Assembly (NCBI GenBank): GCA_039028935.1
Contig: JBCCHD010000010.1
Coordinates: 1-64,000 of the forward strand
Direction of reading: 5' to 3'
Length of the DNA stretch: 64,000 nt
Source: Pseudomonadota bacterium
GTDB taxonomy: Bacteria; Pseudomonadota; Gammaproteobacteria; Steroidobacterales; SZUA-146
In this document: positions 16,031 through 24,534 of the stretch, in pieces
How the letters are laid out: every line of letters begins with the position of its first letter
Position numbering within the stretch: position 1 is the first letter of the stretch
Program-made: the position numbers and the translations under genes
Notes under the pieces: generated by a model
The model's database searches: none
Seen by the model: the letters and a program-made list of their open reading frames with translations, nothing else
Told to the model about the DNA's origin: nothing

Positions 16031-17134
16031 ATGGGATTTTGGGAAAAATTGTTTGGCGAATTTGTTGATGTCATTGAGTGGACCGATGACTCCGCCAACA
16101 CGATGGTGTATCGCTTTGAGCGCTACGGCAACGAAATCAAGTATGGCGCCGCTCTCACTGTGCGCGAGTCGCAGGTTGCGGTGTTGGTTAATGAGGGAAA
16201 AATTGCCGATGTCTTCCAGCCTGGCATGTACAAACTCGAAACCAACAATATGCCGGTGCTCTCCACGCTGCAGGGCTGGCCGCACGGATTCGAAAGCCCG
16301 TTCAAGGCCGAGGTGTATTTTTTTAACACCAAACGCTTTATCGATCTCAAATGGGGCACCAAAAATCCGATCATGCTGCGCGACAAGGAGTTTGATGTTG
16401 TGCGTTTGCGCGCGTTTGGCACGTACGAAATTCGCGTGCTCGATGCGGTCGCGTTTTTGCGCGAAGTAGTGGGCACCGACGGTCACTACACCACCAATGA
16501 AATCACCAATCAATTGCGCAATCTGATCCTCTCGCGGTTTGCCAACGTACTGGGTGAATCCGACATACCCGTTCTTGACCTGGCGGCAAACTACGACGAC
16601 TTGAGCACGTTCGTGACAGCCAAAATTTCACCGGAGTTTAAGGAATATGGACTGACGCTCACGCGAATGCTGGTGGAGAATATTTCACTGCCGCCCGAGG
16701 TCGAAAAGGCGCTCGACAAACGGACAAGCATGGGCGCGATCGGTGGCCTACGCGACTATGCAGACTTCCAGGCAGCCGAAGCCATGACGCAAGCGGCCTC
16801 CAATCCAGGAGGCGGTGCCTCCGATGGCGTTGGACTCGGCATGGGTATCGCGATTGCGACCCGCATGAGCGAGTCACTTGGCGCGGCCGGCAGCGGCCAT
16901 CCGGCTGGCCCACCGCGCATTCCGACGGAAGCGCGGTTTTACGTGGCCGTCAATGGCCATCAAACCGGTCCGTATACGCTGGTGGAAATGAACGCCAAAA
17001 TCGCCGGCGGCGAAGTGAAACCGGAAACGCTCACTTGGACACAGGGTGAGAAAGATTGGCAGCCCGCAGCCAAGCTGACTGAATTAGCCACATTGTTTGA
17101 CCACCAACCGCCACCGGTGCCGACGTCGTCCTAA
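16031..17134 (+). CDS. SPFH-domain protein with C-terminal GYF_2 domain (YdjI-like)
   Basis: 367 residues, with AGGAG upstream of the ATG. The N-terminal two thirds is an SPFH/band-7 variant of the YdjI or 'virion core' type: opening MGFWEKLFGEFVDVIEW, then VAVLVNEGKIADVFQPGMY, EVYFFNTKRFIDLKWGT and FGTYEIRV. A Gly/Ala-rich linker (about 255-290) follows. The last ~65 residues form a GYF_2 domain: FYVAVNGHQTGPYTLVEM and LTWTQGEKDWQPA. SPFH proteins form membrane-microdomain scaffolds; GYF_2 domains bind proline-rich segments. In Bacillus the YdjI homologue works with a PspA-type protein and a zinc-ribbon partner; the next gene here supplies a similar zinc-ribbon protein. Confidence 0.9.
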   Translation: MGFWEKLFGEFVDVIEWTDDSANTMVYRFERYGNEIKYGAALTVRESQVAVLVNEGKIADVFQPGMYKLETNNMPVLSTLQGWPHGFESPFKAEVYFFNTKRFIDLKWGTKNPIMLRDKEFDVVRLRAFGTYEIRVLDAVAFLREVVGTDGHYTTNEITNQLRNLILSRFANVLGESDIPVLDLAANYDDLSTFVTAKISPEFKEYGLTLTRMLVENISLPPEVEKALDKRTSMGAIGGLRDYADFQAAEAMTQAASNPGGGASDGVGLGMGIAIATRMSESLGAAGSGHPAGPPRIPTEARFYVAVNGHQTGPYTLVEMNAKIAGGEVKPETLTWTQGEKDWQPAAKLTELATLFDHQPPPVPTSS

Positions 17135-17157
17135 TCTATCGCCCTAAGGATTGACGC

Positions 17158-18357
17158 ATGGCTGCGTGGCGCCGAAGTGAATCTGAAACGGCCCAGCCTC
17201 CGGCGCGGGTCCGTTCCGCTCAGCGCGCGGAAGCGCCGCGCCAGTTTCCGTGCGAGCAATGCGGCGCGCTCGTCACGTTTGAGCCGGGATCTAACGAGCT
17301 GGTGTGCGATTACTGCTCGCATCGAACACCGATAACACGCGCCGAAGGGCTGGTACGCGAGTACGATCTAAATGAAGCACTGCGTTGGCTCGAGACCGCA
17401 GGACCAGCGAACGAGCGACCGTCTACGCAGTGCGACTCGTGCGCCGCCGAGTTCGATTTTGATCGTCACGTGCACTCCGGCGAGTGCCCGTTCTGCGGCA
17501 CGCCGATTGTGATTGGCACCGGAAGCGACAAACACATCAAGCCGCGATCGCTGCTGCCTTTTCATATCACCGAGCATCAAGCACAGGAACAGTTTCGACG
17601 CTGGCTAAAAGGCCTGTGGTTTGCACCGAGTAAAATCAAGCGACATGCTCGACAAGAAGCCTCACTCAATGGCGTGTACGTCCCGTACTGGACATACGAC
17701 AGCCAGACCCACACTCAGTATGTAGGCGAACGAGGCGATGCCTATATGGTGCCCGAATCCTACACCACCGTAGAAAATGGTCGTCGAGTACGCCGCACTC
17801 GCATGGTCAGAAAAGTCCGCTGGCGTCCGGTACGCGGCCGGGTGAGACGCTTTTTTGATGACGTGCTGGTCGGAGCAACCCGCTCGTTGCCCCGTAAAAT
17901 CACAGACAGCCTCTTACCCTGGGACCTGGAAAATCTAACGCCGTATAACGAGAAGTACCTAAGTGGCTTTCAGAGCGAGGTCTATCAGGTCGATCTTGAT
18001 CAGGGTTTTGACGTGGCGGTCGACACCATGAACCGCCTAATCCGTCGCGACATCGCAAACGATATTGGTGGCGACCATCAACGAATCCATCATGCGGATA
18101 CACGCCATTCCAATACGACGTTTAAACACGTGCTGCTACCGGTATGGTCTGCCGGCTTTCAGTTTGGCAAAAAGACCTACCGATTCGTCGTCAACGGTCG
18201 CACAGGTAAAGTGCGCGGCGAGCGCCCCTACAGCGTGTGGAAGATTACCTTAGCGGCACTCGCCGCGATTGCGGCCATAATTGTCATAATGGCGGTAGCG
18301 GATGAATCAGGTGCACTCGATACGCTGATCAACACTGTCGAATTCGGCGGCTTCTGA
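17158..18357 (+). CDS. Double zinc-ribbon membrane protein (YdjG-like)
   Basis: 399 residues starting at ATG 17158 with AAGGAT 7 bases upstream. The first zinc ribbon is CEQCGALVTF...CDYC (about 25-46), the second CDSCAAEFDF...CPFCG (about 88-114). A mixed alpha/beta region follows with the recurrent pattern LLPFHIT, GVYVPYWTYD, YMVPESYTTV and HVLLPVWSAGF, then one transmembrane helix near the C-terminus (KITLAALAAIAAIIVIMAV). Such proteins are often mislabelled as primosomal or TFIIB-like; there is no helicase or nucleotide-binding motif. Last gene of the cluster, 23 bases after the SPFH gene, and probably its functional partner at the membrane. Confidence 0.82.
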   Translation: MAAWRRSESETAQPPARVRSAQRAEAPRQFPCEQCGALVTFEPGSNELVCDYCSHRTPITRAEGLVREYDLNEALRWLETAGPANERPSTQCDSCAAEFDFDRHVHSGECPFCGTPIVIGTGSDKHIKPRSLLPFHITEHQAQEQFRRWLKGLWFAPSKIKRHARQEASLNGVYVPYWTYDSQTHTQYVGERGDAYMVPESYTTVENGRRVRRTRMVRKVRWRPVRGRVRRFFDDVLVGATRSLPRKITDSLLPWDLENLTPYNEKYLSGFQSEVYQVDLDQGFDVAVDTMNRLIRRDIANDIGGDHQRIHHADTRHSNTTFKHVLLPVWSAGFQFGKKTYRFVVNGRTGKVRGERPYSVWKITLAALAAIAAIIVIMAVADESGALDTLINTVEFGGF

Positions 18358-18444
18358 GCCGACCCGCATACGCGGCATGGGCCGACACCTGTGCGAACTG
18401 TCACAGTCTTTTGTATCACGCATCATGTGGCTTTACATAGTCAA

Positions 18445-18475
18445 TTGACATAAATGAAGAGCGTGCCGATACATT
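18445..18475 (+). promoter_or_regulatory. Candidate sigma-70 promoter for the 18.6-kb secreted protein
   Basis: A perfect TTGACA at 18445-18450 is followed by TACATT at 18470-18475 (19-base spacer) or GATACA at 17 bases. It lies in an AT-richer stretch about 160 bases upstream of the gene at 18637, in an otherwise empty gap of 279 bases. Confidence 0.45.
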
Positions 18476-18636
18476 GTTAAACCGCGATTAAGAAAATTCT
18501 AACGGCGGATTTTAAAACGTGACGGGTCTCAAGAAATTACACTGCACCTAGCGCGAAGCTGGGCAAAACGTGCAGGCTTCACAGCGAAAATTTTCACGCT
18601 TCGATACAGTGACAACACTGATTGAGGAGGCACGCT

Positions 18637-19044
18637 GTGCGCAAGACTGTATTTTGTTTAATCGCGTTTTTACTGTTGTCGATGCCTACATTGGCGATGG
18701 AAAATGACGCGTATCATAACCACGATCCCGAGCTTGTGGGCCAGTGGGCAGCAACGTCACACAACGGCGATATCGCCAGTTTGAGTTTTGAAGACAGTGG
18801 TAAGTTTATTCTCGACGAGCGTAGCTCAACAACGCTCGAGCGACAGTATCGATGCGGCACCTGGGAACGCAACGGGGACGCGGTCGAACTGGCAGTAAAA
18901 GCGCAGAAGTCTCGGTTTGCCGATGGCAACATCGAGGAGGCGCTTGACGAATACGATGATCGGTTCACGGTCCTGCGTGCGACGGCAAACACGCTGATAC
19001 TGCGCATCGATTCAAAGGTATTTTCGTTCCACCGGACCGCCTGA
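18637..19044 (+). CDS. Small secreted protein, lipocalin-like beta fold
   Basis: 135 residues starting at GTG 18637, fixed by AGGAGG six bases upstream. A signal peptide MRKTVFCLIAFLLLSMPTLA is followed by a mature region with the pattern LVGQWAATSHNGDIASLSFE, a Tyr-Arg-Cys-Gly-Thr-Trp turn and alternating strands ending LILRIDSKVFSFHR. The G-x-W followed by strand repeats resembles small periplasmic lipocalin-like domains. No specific family can be named. It has its own promoter and a strong terminator, so it appears to be a monocistronic gene. Confidence 0.7.
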   Translation: MRKTVFCLIAFLLLSMPTLAMENDAYHNHDPELVGQWAATSHNGDIASLSFEDSGKFILDERSSTTLERQYRCGTWERNGDAVELAVKAQKSRFADGNIEEALDEYDDRFTVLRATANTLILRIDSKVFSFHRTA

Positions 19045-19080
19045 CGGCATTTCTCTAAGGCAACATGAGCGTCAGTAAAA

Positions 19081-19107
19081 AACGGCCGGTTTGTATCACC
19101 GGCCGTT
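19081..19107. terminator. Bidirectional Rho-independent terminator
   Basis: The inverted repeat AACGGCCGGT / ACCGGCCGTT encloses a 7-base loop (TTGTATC). Six A residues precede it and four T residues end it, so it can terminate both the secreted-protein gene (plus) and the convergent hydrolase gene (minus). Confidence 0.85.
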
Positions 19108-19141
19108 TTGCGTCGCGCTCGTCAATAATCAATGCAAAGGG

Positions 19142-19939
19142 TCAGCGCAGTTGATCCGCCTCGACGTTCATCACATGATCGCGCACAAGCTCATACACCA
19201 CTTCAGCCTGATCCACGTGGGACACGTGCCGGCTGTTTTGAATAACTTCTAGACGCGCATTGCCCATTTGCTCAAGGTAGACGAGCTTGTCCTCGAGAGG
19301 CGTATAGTCCTGATCCGCCGCGAGCACCAATACGGGCATCTCAAGTTGATGAATACGATCGGCCACACTCCATCCGGCTAGCGCCTGAACTGCTTTCACA
19401 TAGCTGTCTTGATCGTTATTTTCGTGGCGTCGGATCATCCGTTGCCGCAGATCCGCCTGATGCGGGTCTGGAAACACGCGTTTCGCGACAAAACGCGCAA
19501 GGCGCTTCATGCCAACAACGCGCGCCATCGCGATGCGGTACAACACCATCATGTGTTTGTACCACTCGTTGAGCTCGAAACTTGGCTGGCTGTTAATGAT
19601 CGTCAGCGAGCGCAGCCTGGTCGGCTGATCCACCGCCGTCTGGTAGGAAATGGCGCCGCCCATCGAAAACCCGAGCAGGTGAAACGTCTCGAAGCCAAAA
19701 TAATCCGCCAAGGCCAACACGTCCTCTGACCAGGTTTTAACCGAGTGATCGTGCACTTTTTCCGACTCACCGAAACCGCGCATGCTGGGCGCGATCACCC
19801 GAAAATGCTGCGCAAGGAGCGCGATCTGATCCTCCCAATCGTGATGGCTTGATCCCAGACCATGAATAATCAATAGCGGCTCACCACTGCCTGCGTCTGC
19901 GTAGTCAAGTTGGATTCCATTCACTTCGATGATGGGCAT
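19142..19939 (-). CDS. Alpha/beta hydrolase
   Basis: 265 residues if translation begins at the ATG at 19939 (MPIIEVNGIQLDYADAGSG, a typical family start); a TTG 48 bases upstream would add a short leader. The fold is clear: LLIIHGLGSSHHDWE (oxyanion hole), APSMRGFGESEK, nucleophile LLGFSMGGAIS, acid ADQDYTP and His in SRHVSHVDQ. It belongs to the large group of cytosolic esterase, lactonase or C-C hydrolase-like enzymes, and the substrate cannot be told. It is divergent from the gamma-glutamyltransferase gene. Confidence 0.87.
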   Translation of the reverse strand: MPIIEVNGIQLDYADAGSGEPLLIIHGLGSSHHDWEDQIALLAQHFRVIAPSMRGFGESEKVHDHSVKTWSEDVLALADYFGFETFHLLGFSMGGAISYQTAVDQPTRLRSLTIINSQPSFELNEWYKHMMVLYRIAMARVVGMKRLARFVAKRVFPDPHQADLRQRMIRRHENNDQDSYVKAVQALAGWSVADRIHQLEMPVLVLAADQDYTPLEDKLVYLEQMGNARLEVIQNSRHVSHVDQAEVVYELVRDHVMNVEADQLR

Positions 19940-20059
19940 AGGGCGTTGAACCGTGGCGTGCTCTAGTTGGATCTGGACGAGACTCAAGTCTACTAAAAAT
20001 TACACGGCACCTCAGTGATTCTCGTGGCACTTCTCACCTTCATTGGAACGCATTTTGTT

Positions 20060-21622
20060 ATGATCAAGGACCGCTCATCAAAAAAGTCGCTCATGTCCCG
20101 TGTAGCCATCGCCTCCAGCACTCAGCTTTCCGCCGACGCCGGCGCGTCACTCGCGCGAGAGGGGGGCAATGCGGTCGATGCCGCCATCGCCGCTGCGTTG
20201 GTCGCCATTACAACCGAACCCGGCATCTGCTCACCCGGTTGCGGGGGCTTTGTGACGGTGTGGCCTCCACACGGCGACCCCGTGACGATTGATGGCAACA
20301 TCGAAATGCCAGGACGCGGCCTGGATCCCGCGCGACTCGGCCAAGGGGCCTGGGAAGTCACGATGCAGTATGGCGGCGGTGTGTCGACCTACGTGGGTCA
20401 TGGCAGCGTGGGCACGCCTGGCGGCCTGGCCGCACTCGATCGCACTTGGCAGCGATTTGGCCATCTGCCTTGGGCGGCATTATTCGGTCCGGTGCTCGAC
20501 AGTGCAAAGCACGGATTTCCGTTATCACCGGCCTCCTACAGCTACCTGCAGTTTTCGCACGAGTGCGTCTACGGTTGGCTACCGCAGAGCCACGCGCCGC
20601 TACACCACAATGACGCGCTTAAGAAAGTGGGCGACACGGTGGTGGTTGAACACCTAGCGGACAGTTTCGAAGCGATCGCGCGCGATGGCGTCGACACATT
20701 TTATCGCGGCGATCTGGCCAAACTGATCGCCGCCGATTTTGAGGCGAACGGCGGCGTCATGACGGCTATGGATCTGGCCGAATATGAGGTATTGGAGCGC
20801 ACGCCGCTCCCGTTCGTATTGAACGATTGGCGGCTGGCGACCAACCCCGCTCCGGCCATCGGCGGCGTCACGCTCATGGCCATGCTCGAATTACTGACCC
20901 ATCCCGATCATCCGGCAGGCGGCGGCTGGGATAACGCGTTCACCGCCCGTATCGCCGATATTCAACACCGGGTTCTGATGCATCGACTGCATCATCTTGA
21001 TTACAGTGAGGCACTGCAAGCCGATACACAACGCCTACTCGAACTGGCCCGCAGCGGGTCGGTTCCGTTAGCCCGGCCAGCGGCCTCCACCGTGCACACA
21101 TCCGCCGTCGATACGGACGGGCTGGCCTGCGCGATCACCCTCTCATCGGGCTACGGGGCGGGCGTGATGCCACCCGGTACGGGCATTTGGATGAATAATT
21201 GTCTTGGCGAAATTGAGCTCAATCGCAAAGGACTCAATGCGGGGCCAACCGGCATGCGACTGGCGTCAAACATGGCGCCAACGACCGGTCGCCACGCAAA
21301 TGGTCAAGTGCTGTCGATCGGTTCGCCAGGCGCGGATCGCATCACCAGTGCCCTGCTCTGCACGCTCAATAACTTCATGCGCGAAGGGTTATCGCTTGAA
21401 GAGGCCATCGCGCGGCCCCGCCTACATCTTGAAATTAATGATGGCGATCCACGGGTCGCCTACGAGCGGGGCGTGGACGCGAGTGGTGTGATCTTGCCCA
21501 CGCGCGAATTTGATGAACCGTCTATGTTCTTTGGTGGTGTCGGCGCGGCACTTCATACGCCAGGGTCTGAGCTGATCGCGGCCGCCGATCCCCGTCGTCG
21601 CGGCGGCCGGGCCATCGCCTGA
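20060..21622 (+). CDS. Gamma-glutamyltransferase family protein without signal peptide
   Basis: About 520 residues; ATG 20060 is taken as start, ATG 20093 (MSRVAIASSTQ) is equally possible and leaves the whole domain intact. The large-subunit pattern is GGNAVDAAIAAALVA, GIGS-like PGCGGF and GHGSVGTPGG. The autoprocessing Thr is in the ASTVHTSAVD segment near residue 344, followed by GVMPPGTGIWMNN and GSPGADRIT in the small subunit. There is no signal peptide, whereas classical Ggt is periplasmic, so this is probably a cytosolic family member acting on gamma-glutamyl amides or a related amide. Followed 8 bases later by a metallo-beta-lactamase-fold gene. Confidence 0.87.
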   Translation: MIKDRSSKKSLMSRVAIASSTQLSADAGASLAREGGNAVDAAIAAALVAITTEPGICSPGCGGFVTVWPPHGDPVTIDGNIEMPGRGLDPARLGQGAWEVTMQYGGGVSTYVGHGSVGTPGGLAALDRTWQRFGHLPWAALFGPVLDSAKHGFPLSPASYSYLQFSHECVYGWLPQSHAPLHHNDALKKVGDTVVVEHLADSFEAIARDGVDTFYRGDLAKLIAADFEANGGVMTAMDLAEYEVLERTPLPFVLNDWRLATNPAPAIGGVTLMAMLELLTHPDHPAGGGWDNAFTARIADIQHRVLMHRLHHLDYSEALQADTQRLLELARSGSVPLARPAASTVHTSAVDTDGLACAITLSSGYGAGVMPPGTGIWMNNCLGEIELNRKGLNAGPTGMRLASNMAPTTGRHANGQVLSIGSPGADRITSALLCTLNNFMREGLSLEEAIARPRLHLEINDGDPRVAYERGVDASGVILPTREFDEPSMFFGGVGAALHTPGSELIAAADPRRRGGRAIA

Positions 21623-21629
21623 TCGACGT

Positions 21630-22682
21630 ATGATCAAGCGATTGCTTTGGATTGTCTTGAGTTTGACGGCCGTTGGCCTGGTCTATGACGCACTGACGAT
21701 GGCGCGCTATGAGGGACCCAAGTCTGGCCTGTTTGATGGCCAGACATTTTACTCAGCCAGTTACGAGAAGAAACGTCCCTCCGATCTGCTTAAGTGGCGA
21801 TTCAATCGTGAACCCGGCGCCTGGGAACATCGGACAACTCAGACGCAGCGTCCACCCGAACGTGTCAGCGAAGGCCTGCGCATTACACTGATTAACCACG
21901 CAACCCTACTCATCCAAACCGCGAACCTCAATTTGCTAACGGATCCTACTTGGTCAGGCTCCACCGGCCCCTTTGGCAAGATTGGACCATCACGCTTTCG
22001 CCATCCGGGCGTGCCGTTCGATGCGCTTCCTCCCATCGACGCGGTGTTTGTGAGCCATTCCCATTATGACCACATGGATTTACCAACGTTAGCGAGACTC
22101 GACAAAACCCATGCTCCGCTTTTTATCGTGGGTCTTGGCAATGCCGGCAATTTAGCAAAGGTCAACATCGATAATGTGATTGAGCTGGACTGGTGGGCGG
22201 AAACAAAGGTGGGTGACTCGCTCACCCTAACCATGACGCCCGCTCGGCACTGGTCCAAACGCACCGCGCTCGACACAAACCGCACCCTCTGGGGCAGTTT
22301 TGTGTTGCACGATGACGCGCGGCCCTTGGTGTTTTTTGCGGGCGACACCGGACTGGGAAACCACTTTCGTCTGATTCGTCAGCGCCTCGGTGAGGTGCCC
22401 GTGGCGCTCATGCCCATCGGCGCGTATCTGCCGCGTTGGTTCATGAAAGACAATCATTTGTCGCCTTCGGATGCGCTGACGGCCACCAGCGACCTCGGTA
22501 GCGATGTTATGATCCCCATTCATTACGGCACGTTTGCACTCGGTGACGACGGCCAGGACCTGCCACTAACGACACTGCGTGACGAACATTCACGCCTGGC
22601 GCTGCTCGGCGACGAATCCATCCCCACGCTGCAGGTCCTGGACAACGGCGAATCGGTGCGGATCGACGCCCATACGCGTTAA
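21630..22682 (+). CDS. MBL-fold hydrolase, NAPE-PLD-like
   Basis: 350 residues with one N-terminal membrane helix (IKRLLWIVLSLTAVGLVYDAL). The metallo-beta-lactamase fold then shows the metal motif VSHSHYDHMD, TPARHWSKR, FAGDTGLG and MIPIHYGTF. With NLLTDPTWSGS...GPSRFRHPG this is the NAPE-PLD/UlaG-like group (phosphodiesterases acting on phospholipids or related substrates). The N-terminal helix suggests anchoring to the inner membrane with the domain in the periplasm. Eight bases after the gamma-glutamyltransferase and 25 before pdxH, so probably co-transcribed. Substrate unproven. Confidence 0.87.
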   Translation: MIKRLLWIVLSLTAVGLVYDALTMARYEGPKSGLFDGQTFYSASYEKKRPSDLLKWRFNREPGAWEHRTTQTQRPPERVSEGLRITLINHATLLIQTANLNLLTDPTWSGSTGPFGKIGPSRFRHPGVPFDALPPIDAVFVSHSHYDHMDLPTLARLDKTHAPLFIVGLGNAGNLAKVNIDNVIELDWWAETKVGDSLTLTMTPARHWSKRTALDTNRTLWGSFVLHDDARPLVFFAGDTGLGNHFRLIRQRLGEVPVALMPIGAYLPRWFMKDNHLSPSDALTATSDLGSDVMIPIHYGTFALGDDGQDLPLTTLRDEHSRLALLGDESIPTLQVLDNGESVRIDAHTR

Positions 22683-22707
22683 CCGGTTACACGAGAGTCC
22701 CCACACT

Positions 22708-23346
22708 ATGCTCGACGATCTACTGCCTGCCGATCCAATGCCGCTGTTTGCCAACTGGCTGGAGGAGGCCTGGGCGAACGCTGACACGCCGAATCCCAAT
22801 GGCATGGCGCTGTCAAGCGCGCTCGTGGAGAATGGAGTGGCCTTTCCATCGACACGCATCGTGTTGCTCAAAAATCTGGTCGTCGATCCAGGCTATGTTG
22901 TGTTCTACACCAATTATCAATCACGCAAGGGGCATGAGTTGCTCACCAATTGTCGCGCAGGCGCTCTGCTTCATTGGGACAAACTTGGCCGTCAGGTTCG
23001 CCTGGAGGGTGCCGTGGTGAAATCACCGGCAGCCGAGAGTGACGCCTATTTTGGGTCGCGTCATCGCGCATCGCGCATCGGCGCGTGGACCAGCGCGCAG
23101 AGTCAGCCTATCGAATCGCGCGAGCAGCTGCTTGAGAAACGCACTCAAACCGAGCAACGATTTGGTGAGGACAAGGTGCCGAGGCCGCCGCACTGGGGCG
23201 GTTTTCGACTGTTTATTGATCGACTCGAATTATGGTGTGACGGCGAATTTCGACTGCATGACCGCGCGGTTTGGCAGCGCGTTCTTAATCACACGACTGA
23301 GCCGACTGGCGGCGACGCATGGCGGGCAACGCGCCTGCAGCCCTAA
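22708..23346 (+). CDS. pdxH: Pyridoxamine 5'-phosphate oxidase
   Basis: 212 residues from ATG 22708. PdxH oxidises pyridoxamine or pyridoxine 5'-phosphate to pyridoxal 5'-phosphate with FMN, the last step of B6 salvage and synthesis. Visible signatures: NPNGMALSSAL, STRIVLLKN, YVVFYTNYQSRKGHEL (FMN contacts), LGRQVRLEG, SRHRASRIGAW, PRPPHWGGFRL and RLHDRAVWQR (substrate Arg and His). The segment before RLHDR reads WCDGEF, shorter and more divergent than the common WQGRPxR form. Otherwise of normal length. PLP-related yggS occurs further along the window but is not linked. Confidence 0.93.
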   Translation: MLDDLLPADPMPLFANWLEEAWANADTPNPNGMALSSALVENGVAFPSTRIVLLKNLVVDPGYVVFYTNYQSRKGHELLTNCRAGALLHWDKLGRQVRLEGAVVKSPAAESDAYFGSRHRASRIGAWTSAQSQPIESREQLLEKRTQTEQRFGEDKVPRPPHWGGFRLFIDRLELWCDGEFRLHDRAVWQRVLNHTTEPTGGDAWRATRLQP

Positions 23347-23410
23347 GGGTGTTCGAGCATCGTGTAGTTGACTCATCCCCCACTTTGGACCACTGAACAG
23401 GCATTTTGAT

Positions 23411-23590
23411 TTGGATCAACAGCCCTACACCATCACATGCCCCTTTTGTTGGGAGTCACTGGATATCCTACTCGATCCCTCCGTCGAGCATCAGCGCTAT
23501 ACCGAAGACTGCCAGGTATGCTGCCATCCCATCGCGTTGAGCGTGACGCAGGATGGTCACTCGGTGCATGTTGACGTGGAGCGCGAGTAG
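23411..23590 (+). CDS. CPXCG-motif cysteine-rich micro-protein
   Basis: A 59-residue gene starting at TTG 23411 with CAGG about 10 bases upstream. Translation reads DQQPYTITCPFCWESLDILL, then YTEDCQVCCHPIALSV, the signature of the CPXCG family (CPxC near the N-end, then ED-C-x2-CC-x-PI). It probably folds as a small zinc-binding protein; the function is unknown although the family is widespread in Gammaproteobacteria. Its stop codon TAG shares its last base with the GTG start of the next gene, so the two are translationally coupled. Confidence 0.85.
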   Translation: MDQQPYTITCPFCWESLDILLDPSVEHQRYTEDCQVCCHPIALSVTQDGHSVHVDVERE

Positions 23591-24372
23591 TGAAAAAGAA
23601 ACGCGGCATTGCTTGGCTGCGTCAGATGCTCATGTTTTACGTGCTGATTGCCGTCGCACTGTCCGCCTGGCTAGCGCGTGAACGCTCCACGGATTGGAAC
23701 AACACGCTTTGGGTGGCCGTATTTCCGATCAATGGCGACCAATCCGATGCAGCGGCTGCCTATATTACCGATCTTCACGAGGATGACTTCGCGCCGATCG
23801 AAACGTTTTTCCAAACTGAGCTCAATCGTTATGGTCTGTCGCTGGACCAGCCGGTACGCATCGATCTTCGCGACCAACTCGGTGAGAAACCGCCATCGCC
23901 ACCCGAAGGCTCGGCGTTGAGTGTGATCAAATGGAGTCTAGTGATGCGTCACTGGGCGTGGAAAATGGAGCGTAGTCAGGACGGCGTGACCCCAGACATC
24001 AAACTGTTTGTTGTGTATTATGATCCAGCCCGTCACACGCAGCTTCCCCACTCGGTCGGTGTGCAAAAGGGACTGTTCGGCATCATTAATGCGTTCGCTT
24101 CAAGACAATACCGTGGCAGCAATCAAGTCGTGATCGCGCATGAACTCTTGCACACGTTGGGCGCCACCGACAAATACGATCTGCAAACGGTGCAGCCAGT
24201 CCATCCCGACGGATTCGCTGATCCGGACGCCAAACCACTGTTTCCCCAGCACCGCGCCGAGTTGATGGGTGGCCGTATCCCGATTTCGCCGGAGCGCGCC
24301 GAGATTCCGCGCAGCCTGCGTCAGGTGATGGTCGGGCCGCTCACCGCCCGTGAAATTCGCTGGACCCAGTAA
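23590..24372 (+). CDS. Membrane-anchored HExxH metalloprotease-like protein
   Basis: 260 residues starting at GTG 23590, one base overlapping the stop of the CPXCG gene. The N-terminus KKKRGIAWLRQMLMFYVLIA is a basic stretch plus one membrane helix. The periplasmic part contains VVIAHELLHTLGATDKYD near residue 180: an HExxH zinc motif with downstream His/Asp-type positions, as in metzincin-like peptidases, and LMGGRIPISPERAEIPRS near the end. Catalytic residues are therefore present. Substrate unknown. The family seems to occur mainly as hypothetical proteins. Confidence 0.75.
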   Translation: MKKKRGIAWLRQMLMFYVLIAVALSAWLARERSTDWNNTLWVAVFPINGDQSDAAAAYITDLHEDDFAPIETFFQTELNRYGLSLDQPVRIDLRDQLGEKPPSPPEGSALSVIKWSLVMRHWAWKMERSQDGVTPDIKLFVVYYDPARHTQLPHSVGVQKGLFGIINAFASRQYRGSNQVVIAHELLHTLGATDKYDLQTVQPVHPDGFADPDAKPLFPQHRAELMGGRIPISPERAEIPRSLRQVMVGPLTAREIRWTQ

Positions 24373-24500
24373 CCCCCAGTTTCCCCGTTTTCAGCGTTCA
24401 GGCCCTGAACGCACAGCTTTGGACCGCGCTTGACCCGAATCCCTCTGGCACTGACCAATGCGGCGGTCGTGGCGCCGAACAGGCCTGGACCCACTCTCAA

Positions 24501-24529
24501 TTGACATGATCTTCACATCGCCGTACATT
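24501..24529 (+). promoter_or_regulatory. Sigma-70 promoter of the btuB riboswitch transcript
   Basis: TTGACA at 24501-24506 and TACATT at 24524-24529 are separated by exactly 17 bases. A transcript starting a few bases downstream would begin just before the cobalamin aptamer. Confidence 0.7.
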
Positions 24530-24534
24530 CGTTG

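Noticed and set aside
15566-16513. Minus-strand open frame of 315 codons opposite telA and the SPFH gene
   Set aside because: Both opposite genes are recognisable families, and the antisense product shows no motif.
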